Part shown: piece by piece, positions 9,018 to 15,186 of the stretch
Layout: the number at the start of each line of letters is the position of its first letter
Position numbering within the stretch: position 1 is the stretch's first letter
Assembly (NCBI RefSeq): GCF_003932715.1
Contig: NZ_CP020701.1
Span: 1 to 24,736 of the forward strand
DNA from: Streptomyces tsukubensis
GTDB lineage: Bacteria > Actinomycetota > Actinomycetes > Streptomycetales > Streptomycetaceae
DNA length: 24,736 nt
Reading direction: 5' to 3'
Notes under the pieces: generated by a model
The model's input: only the letters and a program-made list of their open reading frames with translations
Databases searched by the model: none
Told to the model about the DNA's origin: nothing
Made by a program: the position numbers and the translations under genes

Positions 9018-9056
9018 GGACGGACCGTCACACACAGGTGGTGTGACGGTCCGTCC
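9018..9056. terminator. Terminator-like hairpin after the relaxase gene
   Basis: Perfect 16-bp inverted repeat (9018-9033 and 9041-9056) with a 7-base loop, just after the relaxase stop. It also lies beyond the end of the minus-strand remnant at 9071, so it may act in both directions. It shares a stem core with the hairpin at 4367-4399. Confidence 0.75.
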
Positions 9057-9070
9057 GGGAAGCTCAAGGA

Positions 9071-9209
9071 TCAGCCGGTCAGCGGGGGAATGCCCATCTC
9101 CTCCCAGGTGACTCCGTGGCCGGGGGGTGTTGCGCAGGGCCTCCGCGCGGGCGCGGTCCTTGCGGATCCACTCGGGGACTTCGGCCGGCACCGCCTTGCC
9201 CTCCCTCAC
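9071..9209 (-). pseudogene. Small antitoxin-like protein, frameshifted
   Basis: From GTG 9209 (GGAG with 6-base spacing) the frame reads MREGKAVPAEVPEWIRKDRA and then ALRNTP. At the run of six G at 9122-9127 the sensible reading moves frame: with one G fewer it continues GHGVTWEEMGIPPLTG and stops at 9071. The short acidic/basic make-up and a palindrome directly upstream suggest a DNA-binding or antitoxin-like protein, but I recognise no family. Protein-like sequence (DFHSDLLERL) continues upstream of the GTG, so the true start may lie nearer 9263 with a second indel. No toxin gene is adjacent. Confidence 0.4.
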
Positions 9210-9266
9210 CAGCCTCTCCAGGAGGTCCGAATGGAAGTCCGCGGCTGCGGCTCTAGCTGCACTTTT

Positions 9267-9292
9267 GCGGGTAATCTACCTAGATAATCCGC
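9267..9292. promoter_or_regulatory. 26-bp palindromic operator candidate, copy 3
   Basis: The half-sites GCGGGTAATCTA and TAGATAATCCGC can pair in 10 of 12 positions around a CC centre. This copy differs from the one at 2165-2190 at only two positions. It lies directly upstream of the minus-strand antitoxin-like remnant. Confidence 0.55.
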
Positions 9293-9403
9293 GTTTCCCC
9301 CTTTCAAGGGCCCTGGATTTCGTCACTCTGATGGCGCGTGACGCTTCGCTGTGCGGCACGTCCTATGGGACGGCGCGTCAGGCCTGATGAACCCGAAAAG
9401 AGA

Positions 9404-10279
9404 TCAACTGGCCTCACTCCGCCGCCACCAGCGCCAGCCAGCACCTTCCCGGTTTGGTGCTGGAACCTCGACTTCAACCTGCCCCTCATCCGGCCGAGAG
9501 AAGTTGAGAAGCTCAAGAGTCAGCTGGGCCACCTCATTGAGCGAACGCTCCTTGGCCACCAGTTCCACGAGGCGGGCAGCAAAGTCAGACTGCCCGTTCT
9601 CCTTGAAGTACATCGCAAGCTCCGCGATCTCGGCCGGTGACCGTGTCACGGCGGTCTCGATGAGGAGGATGTCGACAGGGTCAGGGTCCGTCTCGCCTTG
9701 GTGCTCCTGGTCGGAGACCTCGGCGGGAGCGATGAGGTCCTTGACAGCGTGAGGCCATGATTCACGGTCTGCTTCACAAGCCTGAGCAATCGCTGCAACT
9801 ACATACGCTGTCGGAGTCCGGGCAGAGTTGAGGGCGTCTGAGATCGTGCTTCTGGGCACGCCGGAGCACCGGGCGAGTTCCCTAATGGAGAAGCCTGCCG
9901 ACCTCACCAGTGCCCGAAGCTCTTCCTGAAGGGTCTGGAGGGCCAAGTCCTTCGGGGGATCCTCGCTGGCCACAGCGTCAAAGCGCGACTGCCTCTCCGC
10001 TGCCCGGATTCGGTAGCGATGCCGTTGTCTTGCTGCCGGTTCCCAATGCGACATGGCAATTTCGATCAGGGTCTGATTCTCCGTGAGAGCCCGAACCACG
10101 GCGTAGACGGCACTCCTGGACGGCAGGCTGGTGCCCGACAGCATCCTGGAGAGGGTGGCAGGCGAGACATACCCGCCTGTCATACGGCTGATCGCGCGCA
10201 GGGTGGGGTTCCCTTTGGATTCCCTGAGGCTGCGGAGCAGTCGAACGAGCTCCGCAGCCTCAGGCGCGTTGTGGTGCAT
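9404..10279 (-). CDS. Transcriptional regulator with two helix-turn-helix domains
   Basis: The protein has 291 residues from ATG 10279; the frame is open further upstream, but that part overlaps the preceding gene and is not protein-like. The first HTH lies at about residues 10-70 (TLRAISRMTGGYVSPATLSR), in the style of XRE regulators. The second is at about 115-165 (FSIRELARCSGVPRSTISDA). The C-terminal third contains a helical repeat-like stretch (SPAEIAELAMYFKENGQ, then FAARLVELVAKERS). That stretch resembles helical tails seen in other Streptomyces HTH proteins. The preceding small membrane protein gene ends only 11 bases upstream, so the two are probably one operon. Target unknown. Confidence 0.8.
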   Translation of the reverse strand: MHHNAPEAAELVRLLRSLRESKGNPTLRAISRMTGGYVSPATLSRMLSGTSLPSRSAVYAVVRALTENQTLIEIAMSHWEPAARQRHRYRIRAAERQSRFDAVASEDPPKDLALQTLQEELRALVRSAGFSIRELARCSGVPRSTISDALNSARTPTAYVVAAIAQACEADRESWPHAVKDLIAPAEVSDQEHQGETDPDPVDILLIETAVTRSPAEIAELAMYFKENGQSDFAARLVELVAKERSLNEVAQLTLELLNFSRPDEGQVEVEVPAPNREGAGWRWWRRSEAS

Positions 10280-10290
10280 CTCTTGGGTGG

Positions 10291-10617
10291 CTACCTGATG
10301 ACGCGGGGCGCGATCGCCGGGCTCGCCGCCGTCAGACGACGGACTGCCTCGATTCCCGCGAGAACCGTCGCGACCACCTGCACGCTGACGGCTGGGGAGA
10401 GGCCCCCGAAACACAGCACGACGACGGCGCTCACCGCGATCAGGATCACGATGATGAACTCCTTGGACGGCTTGAATCGGGCAGGCACAGGTACAGCCAC
10501 GCAGTGCGCGAGACCGCGGCGCCGGCGCCGAAAGCGCCCTCCCGCCCTTGGGGCGGTGTCGTTCGCTGAAGCTGAAGTGTGCTGCCGCCAGAAGCGGCGC
10601 AGCATCCATTGACGCAT
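10291..10617 (-). CDS. Small membrane protein, 108 aa
   Basis: Starts at ATG 10617 after a GGAGGA ribosome-binding site with about 9-base spacing. An arginine-rich N-terminal half (residues 1-55) is followed by two hydrophobic segments, FIIVILIAVSAVVVLCFGG and SPAVSVQVVATVLAGIEAV. The positive N-terminal region would be expected in the cytoplasm. It lies directly upstream of the two-HTH regulator on the same strand. A membrane sensor or small effector paired with that regulator is possible, but this is inference. No family recognised. Confidence 0.7.
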   Translation of the reverse strand: MRQWMLRRFWRQHTSASANDTAPRAGGRFRRRRRGLAHCVAVPVPARFKPSKEFIIVILIAVSAVVVLCFGGLSPAVSVQVVATVLAGIEAVRRLTAASPAIAPRVIR

Positions 10618-10761
10618 GAGAAGTATTCCTCCGAGGACTTGTTGATGTGTTGGCCCAGATCTGTCAGGTGAAGGCGCAGGGGGGAGCGGCAACTCCCTGT
10701 CCTGCACCGCCGATTACCTCATACGAGCGGGGGGTGTGACAAGTTCCCCTGGAACGCAACC

Positions 10762-10848
10762 AGCCCCTCGCACATAGGTGCGAGGGGCTTGATGGCTGAA
10801 TGACTAGCGGAGCTATTCATTCCACCTGCCCGTTTGCCGACGGGCAGG
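10762..10848. other. Three consecutive hairpins, candidate replication-origin region
   Basis: Three inverted repeats follow one another. The first is a perfect 12-bp stem with loop ATAG (10762-10789). The second is an 11-bp stem with one mismatch and loop GGA (10798-10822). The third is a perfect 9-bp stem with a 6-base loop (10825-10848). CTTGAT follows the first stem and resembles the CTTGATA nick sequence of pC194/pUB110-type double-strand origins. TAGCGG in the second recalls single-strand-origin motifs. These short matches can occur by chance. The first hairpin could equally be a terminator. Confidence 0.4.
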
Positions 10849-10971
10849 CGACATGCTCCCCGGCGATCTGGGCCAACAGAAGCCTCGGGATACAACAGGC
10901 CGCAACGACGAATAGAAGAGTGTCCTCTTCTTGAGATGCGCGCGGCGATCGAGAGTCACTGTGGCGGTGCC

Positions 10972-11022
10972 AGAGCCCGTCCGGCAACACTCATTCATTG
11001 CCGGACACCGGAGCAAGGCTCT
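10972..11022. other. Two-level hairpin in the non-coding region after rep
   Basis: An outer 6-bp stem AGAGCC/GGCTCT (10972-10977 and 11017-11022) encloses a perfect 9-bp stem (10979-10987 and 10998-11006) with a 10-base loop. A run of six T follows at 11041-11046, and a perfect 12-bp palindrome AGTACGCGTACT lies at 11097-11108. No gene is supported between 10618 and 11199. The structures suggest an origin, a small RNA or a terminator. Confidence 0.4.
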
Positions 11023-11199
11023 GACCTGCGACTTAACGAGTTTTTTCAAGTTCGTCCGATGAAAGTCAGAGTAAGCCTGGAACAGCCATTGGTACTAGTA
11101 CGCGTACTGGTGTTCGAGAAAAGCTCGCACGGGTGATCGAGAACGGAGTCTTGAAGTCTTCCTCGCCTCGCAGATCATCCGACGACAGAGCAGGGGAGA

Positions 11200-11451
11200 T
11201 CAGTCATCGGGCATGGCGTCGAGGACGTCGACGGTGAGGCCGCCTCGGGGGCCGACCTTCCAGACGAGGCCCCAGGACTCGACGAGGGTCCGGAGGGCGT
11301 CGGGGCCGCCGTTGTCCATCGCGTCGAGGATCTGCTGCTGGCGGCCGGCGAGCCGGGCGGGGACGGGATGGTCGGGGTCGCCGACGACTTCCTGGTACCA
11401 GGCGGCCTTGGTGATGGTGACGGTCTTTCCGGGTGGGTTCCTCTTGGGCAA
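11200..11451 (-). CDS. Hypothetical protein, 83 aa, TTG start
   Basis: Starts at TTG 11451, chosen because AGGAG lies 6 bases before it; the protein begins MPKRNPPGKTVTITKAAWYQ and ends VDVLDAMPDD. The composition is normal for a small cytoplasmic protein. No domain recognised. It lies 66 bases downstream of rep on the same strand and is probably cotranscribed with it, as are many small genes next to rep in actinomycete plasmids. Confidence 0.7.
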   Translation of the reverse strand: MPKRNPPGKTVTITKAAWYQEVVGDPDHPVPARLAGRQQQILDAMDNGGPDALRTLVESWGLVWKVGPRGGLTVDVLDAMPDD

Positions 11452-11517
11452 GGAGGTCTCCTTGGTGCGTGTCGGGTGGACCTACGGGGTTCCACTGCGG
11501 CCGACCGACCAGGCCGG

Positions 11518-13851
11518 TCAGCACATGGTGTGGCGCCCCACAGGGACGAGGGCGGTGGCCAGTTCACCACCGCAGAGAGTGCAGGCGGGTGCACCGGGGG
11601 GTGCCTGCCGGGCGGCGGCCATGTCGTCGAGGTAGGTGCTGGTGGAGAGCCGTACGGGGCGCGGCTCGGCGTGCTCGAAGGTCGAGGCGGCGGCCGGGTT
11701 GTGACGGAGTGCGGCGCGGCGGCGGGCGAACTCGTCCGCGGCCTGGGCTCGCCTGGCGTCGGCGGCGGCCAGCTTGTCATTGGTGGCGGTGGTCTGGGCG
11801 GCGCGGGCCTCGGTCTGGCGCTGGGTGGCTGCGCGGCGCTGTTCCTGGCCGTGGGCCCACTGGGCGGGTGTGCGGGTGAGCACGGCGTCGTCGACGGCCT
11901 TGCGGCGGTCGCGGCGTGCGGTGCGGGCGGCCTGTCCTCGGCGGAGCTGTGGGATGGAGGGCAGGACGGGGCCGGACATCTGGTCGGGCGGTCCGTAGTC
12001 GACGCCGTGGACCAGGCCGAGCTTGTCGAGGACGCCGATGGCTCCGGGGAGTCCGCCGACCTCGGCGGCGTGGAGGATGTCGGCGCGGGCCCCGTGGACG
12101 GGGACGATCGACCTCCACCATGCCTCTCGGGTGATCAGGAGAGAGGGTGCCTCGGGGGTCTCCGCGGTCTCCTCGTCGGGGATCTGGTCGTCCTCGCGCT
12201 CGTCCAGTTCGACGAGGTGGGCGAGGCGTTCGCGCAGGCCCTGGCTCCAGGTCAGGCACTGGATGCCGCGGGTGGCGAACTCGTACTCACGCCACAGCTC
12301 GATCGCCTGTCCGTTCCCGGCCGCGGCGATGGCGGCCAGCTCCAGGGCCGTCATGCCCTTCTCCCCCCGGGCGACCTTGAGGTCGTACCGGGTCATTTCC
12401 ATGGCGAGGGCGCCGCCTTCTTGGAGCTTGACGACGTACTTGGCCAGGGGACCGGCCTTTTCGATGGTGACGGGGGTGACGTCGACGCCCTTGCGAACCC
12501 GTTTGCCGTCCTTCTCCCGGATCTCGCCACGGGCAGGGGTGGGCAGGCCAACAGCCTTGCACCGCTTGGCCCAGCGGGCGTACAGCTCCTCCTCGATCGC
12601 CTCGGCGCGGGCCTCGGTAGCGGGGTCTTCGGTCCAGATCAGGACGTGGGCGTGCGAGTGCCAGCCGTTGGCGCCGTAGGTGATCTCGATGGTGCGGGTG
12701 GTGCCGACGATGCCCCAGCGGTCTCGGAAGCCGTTCTGCCACACGGTGGCGGGGCCGGCGGGGCGGCCCTGGCCGTCGAACTCCTGGCGGCGGACGTACT
12801 GGTCGTCGTCTTCCCACCCTTGGCTCCAGAGTGCGGGTGCCCCGTCGCGGATGACGTGGCGGCCGGTCCACCAGGTCCCGCCCTGCACGCCGCGCCAGGC
12901 TTCGACGACGCGGGCGAGCTGGCCCGGGTCGACAGGGCACGCACAGGTGCACGGCGGCTTGGGGACGTTGCGCGCCGGGGCCAGGACGGGGCACTTGCAC
13001 CGGCAGGTACAGGACCGCTGACCTGCGCACTTATGGCCGTCCTTAACCTGGCTGGCGAGGCGGACTCGGGACCAGTGGGGAACGGTGAGGGTCGCCATGT
13101 AGAGGCCGTGGCCAGCCTTGAGCCAGGCCAGGGCCGCCTTCTCCAGCTCGACGGAGCGGGCGGCGCGGATCCGGGCCTGGCAGATCGGGCAGGACCAGAC
13201 GCTGTGGCAGGACTGGAGTCCGGCGAACCGGGCGGCGGCCTTACCGACGTGGACGCCGACCCGTTCGCCGGTGAGGCGGGTGCCGCAGCCCTTGAGACCG
13301 CTCAGACGGGTGAACCGCTGGATGGCTTCACGTAGACGCCGCCGTTGGTCACGCAGCCGCAGACGCTTCAGGGTCCCGTCGTCGGCGGCTTCCTGGCCCG
13401 TCGTCAGGGTGCTCTGTGCTGCGGTGGAAACGAGATTTACCACTTGCCGAGCCGCACCCCGCAGATCGGCCGGGGAGGAGTCGTCCGTGGCCTCTGAGCA
13501 GGGGCTGAGGGGAGTGGCGAGGGCCGGAGCGAAGGTGCCAGTAAGCGGGTCGACCGAGGTCGGGCCGGAGTTCGCGGAACGGCGGGCGGAGCGGGAGTGC
13601 TGGCGGGTCCGGCGGCGGGCCCGACCGGCCTCCCGGGCGGCGGCCTGGCGCTGCTCCATCTCCGCCCAGGCGACGGCACGGACGGCGGGGTCTTCCAGCA
13701 GGCTGCGGTCGGCCGCGTTCTGGACGCGGGCAACGGCGGTCGGCTGGACGGCCGGGGAAACGCCTTTACCCGGCTCACTGGCCGGGTCTTTCCTGGTTTG
13801 TTCAGTTGTGGATGGTGTTGCGGGCACGCCTCTGATGGGTACGCTTGTCAC
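11518..13851 (-). CDS. rep: Rolling-circle replication initiator (HUH Rep) with cysteine-rich insertion
   Basis: The protein has 777 residues from GTG 13851 (AAGGA upstream). A zinc-ribbon-like block, CHSVWSCPIC (Cys215, Cys221, Cys224), precedes ATLTVPH. The HUH motif is GWHSHAHVLIW (His398, His400, His402), and the probable nicking tyrosine is Tyr472 in AKYVVK. These match actinomycete rolling-circle Reps such as RepSA and the pIJ101/pJV1 type. Such Reps nick the double-strand origin and start leading-strand synthesis. Between the first strand and the HUH motif is an extra segment with eight cysteines (275, 281, 283, 285, 287, 301, 303, 305). The C-terminus ends in another CxxC and a final cysteine. 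At 777 residues it is long compared with about 450 for RepSA. Confidence 0.9.
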   Translation of the reverse strand: MTSVPIRGVPATPSTTEQTRKDPASEPGKGVSPAVQPTAVARVQNAADRSLLEDPAVRAVAWAEMEQRQAAAREAGRARRRTRQHSRSARRSANSGPTSVDPLTGTFAPALATPLSPCSEATDDSSPADLRGAARQVVNLVSTAAQSTLTTGQEAADDGTLKRLRLRDQRRRLREAIQRFTRLSGLKGCGTRLTGERVGVHVGKAAARFAGLQSCHSVWSCPICQARIRAARSVELEKAALAWLKAGHGLYMATLTVPHWSRVRLASQVKDGHKCAGQRSCTCRCKCPVLAPARNVPKPPCTCACPVDPGQLARVVEAWRGVQGGTWWTGRHVIRDGAPALWSQGWEDDDQYVRRQEFDGQGRPAGPATVWQNGFRDRWGIVGTTRTIEITYGANGWHSHAHVLIWTEDPATEARAEAIEEELYARWAKRCKAVGLPTPARGEIREKDGKRVRKGVDVTPVTIEKAGPLAKYVVKLQEGGALAMEMTRYDLKVARGEKGMTALELAAIAAAGNGQAIELWREYEFATRGIQCLTWSQGLRERLAHLVELDEREDDQIPDEETAETPEAPSLLITREAWWRSIVPVHGARADILHAAEVGGLPGAIGVLDKLGLVHGVDYGPPDQMSGPVLPSIPQLRRGQAARTARRDRRKAVDDAVLTRTPAQWAHGQEQRRAATQRQTEARAAQTTATNDKLAAADARRAQAADEFARRRAALRHNPAAASTFEHAEPRPVRLSTSTYLDDMAAARQAPPGAPACTLCGGELATALVPVGRHTMC

Positions 13852-13873
13852 AGCGTTGGGTCCTTACGGTCGC

Positions 13874-14209
13874 CTAGGAACGAGCAGAGGATCCACGTGG
13901 GGCGATTCCGGAACTTCCACATCCCGGGTCGCCCCGCTTTATTTTGTTGTGCTGGCGATCATGCCTCACTGCATGATCGGAATCCAGCGTATACGTCAAG
14001 TTCCCTGAAGCTGTCACCGAACTGATGCTGGGACAGCGATGGTCCGGGGCCTGGTTCTCCACCAGGTCGAGGACGGCGTCCCGGCCGGTGACACCGAGGA
14101 CGTAGCCGCAGGCGCAGGCGAAGACCGCGCGCGGGGGTTCGGTCCGGATCCAGAGGCCCGGTGAGTCGGGCGTCGGCCGGAGGCCGGCGGAGGGGCGAGG
14201 TGCGGGCAC
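13874..14209 (-). CDS. Small zinc-finger-like protein upstream of rep
   Basis: From GTG 14209, with AGGAGA 6 bases upstream, the frame encodes 111 residues and stops 22 bases before rep. The middle (residues 25-65) reads RAVFACACGYVLGV with a later DHRC, a Cys-x-Cys and His-x-Cys arrangement that could bind one zinc ion. The last 45 residues are less protein-like and contain the CGTATACG palindrome. The true end may therefore be earlier, with an unnoticed frame break. It is probably the first gene of the rep operon. Function unknown. Confidence 0.55.
   Translation of the reverse strand: MPAPRPSAGLRPTPDSPGLWIRTEPPRAVFACACGYVLGVTGRDAVLDLVENQAPDHRCPSISSVTASGNLTYTLDSDHAVRHDRQHNKIKRGDPGCGSSGIAPRGSSARS
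13987..13996. promoter_or_regulatory. CGTATACG operator candidate upstream of rep
   Basis: GCGTATACGT matches the half-sequence of the two palindromes at 20990-21000 and 21026-21036 before the GntR gene. It lies about 140 bases upstream of the rep start, within the tail of the preceding small gene. A KorSA-type repressor acting on both transfer and rep genes would fit. Confidence 0.5.
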
Positions 14210-14587
14210 AGCAGCTCTCCTAGGCACCCCCGCGCCCGTGATCATCGTAATGCCGGTGTCCGACACCGCGGTTCCGCGTCGCACGTCACCCTCCCCCGTC
14301 CCGGTATGGACGGAGTGACCCCGTGATCCGTTACACCCCCGCGCGTGCGCGTAGGACGGTCTCACGAGTTCCACGGATGTTCCTTCTCCCAGGTGAGAAG
14401 CCTGCGGCCCGGTCTCACCGGGGAAGCCATGGGGCCATTTCCTGTTGGGGCCGTTATAGGCGGCTGCGTACGTCACACTGATCGAACATGCGCGCGCGGA
14501 ATCTGTTACACCTCCCCCGCGTACGGCACGGCAGAGGCCGGGACGCTTCCTTCGTCCCGGCCTCCGTCGTGTGCGGGGGTGGCGTGG
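14210..14587. promoter_or_regulatory. Intergenic region with repeated element and terminator
   Basis: No gene is supported here. It holds GCGTAGGACGGTCTCA (14349-14364), identical to 1311-1326, preceded by CGCGTGCGCG. It also holds the terminator at 14534-14564. The promoter of the rep operon is expected on the minus strand between about 14220 and 14500. Confidence 0.4.
14534..14564 (-). terminator. Terminator of the long minus-strand operon
   Basis: Perfect 12-bp inverted repeat (14534-14545 and 14553-14564) with loop CTTCCTT, 23 bases beyond the stop of the last gene of the operon. Confidence 0.75.
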
Positions 14588-15133
14588 TCAGCGGCGGCGG
14601 AACGGGTCCTCCAAGTCACCGCGGAGGACTCCGTGGACGAGCTGGGCAACTTCGCGGGCGCCGGCGGCCGTGGCCGGGGCGTAGATGGTGTGCACGGCGG
14701 TCCGGGTGGAGTTCACCATCAGGTTCCACCCGCTGTCGGTGTAGAGGGCGACGGCCAGCCCGCCAGCCATCCCCCAGGTCGGGCCGGCGGGGACCGGGGC
14801 GACGCCGGTCCCCATCCGGACCTCCGTGGGGACAACCTCCAGGCCCTCCTCGGTGAACGCGGCGACCAGCTCTCGTACAAGCTGGTGGAGCTCGGCGGAG
14901 GTCCGCTCGGTCCGGGGGCGGCCGTGCTTCTTGGCGATGGCCTCGGCGGCGCTGACGGCGAGCCAGCCTTCGTCGTCGGCGGCCTCAAGGTCGTGGAGGC
15001 CGTGTTGCGCGGCGGTGGCGAGGTAGGCGTCGAGGAGGGCGGCAGCCTCGGTGACGACGCTGGGGGCGTAGAGCGCCGTATGGCGCTCGTAGATCCGGCA
15101 GATCCTGGTGGCCGAGTCGGTGGTGATGGTCAT
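14588..15133 (-). CDS. Hypothetical protein, 181 aa, end of Spd-like operon
   Basis: ATG 15133 is preceded by GGAAGGA with about 9-base spacing. The protein begins MTITTDSATRICRIYERHTA, is soluble and mixed alpha/beta in appearance, and has a tryptophan/glycine-rich stretch near residues 120-140 (TWGMAGGLAVALYTDSGWN). No domain recognised. It lies 53 bases after the DUF2637 gene and is the last gene before the terminator, so it is probably part of the same transcript. Confidence 0.75.
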   Translation of the reverse strand: MTITTDSATRICRIYERHTALYAPSVVTEAAALLDAYLATAAQHGLHDLEAADDEGWLAVSAAEAIAKKHGRPRTERTSAELHQLVRELVAAFTEEGLEVVPTEVRMGTGVAPVPAGPTWGMAGGLAVALYTDSGWNLMVNSTRTAVHTIYAPATAAGAREVAQLVHGVLRGDLEDPFRRR

Positions 15134-15186
15134 GGGGTCGATCCTTCCAGCGGGGTGGATGGGTGGTATCGGAGTTCGGGTGTCTG

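Noticed and set aside
10834..11136. 100-residue plus-strand frame in the non-coding region
   Set aside because: Starts inside a hairpin, crosses several inverted repeats and has no protein-like segment.
11368..13335. 655-residue plus-strand frame opposite rep
   Set aside because: Shadow of the GC-rich rep gene; the minus strand has HUH, tyrosine and zinc motifs, while this frame has none and is glycine-rich.
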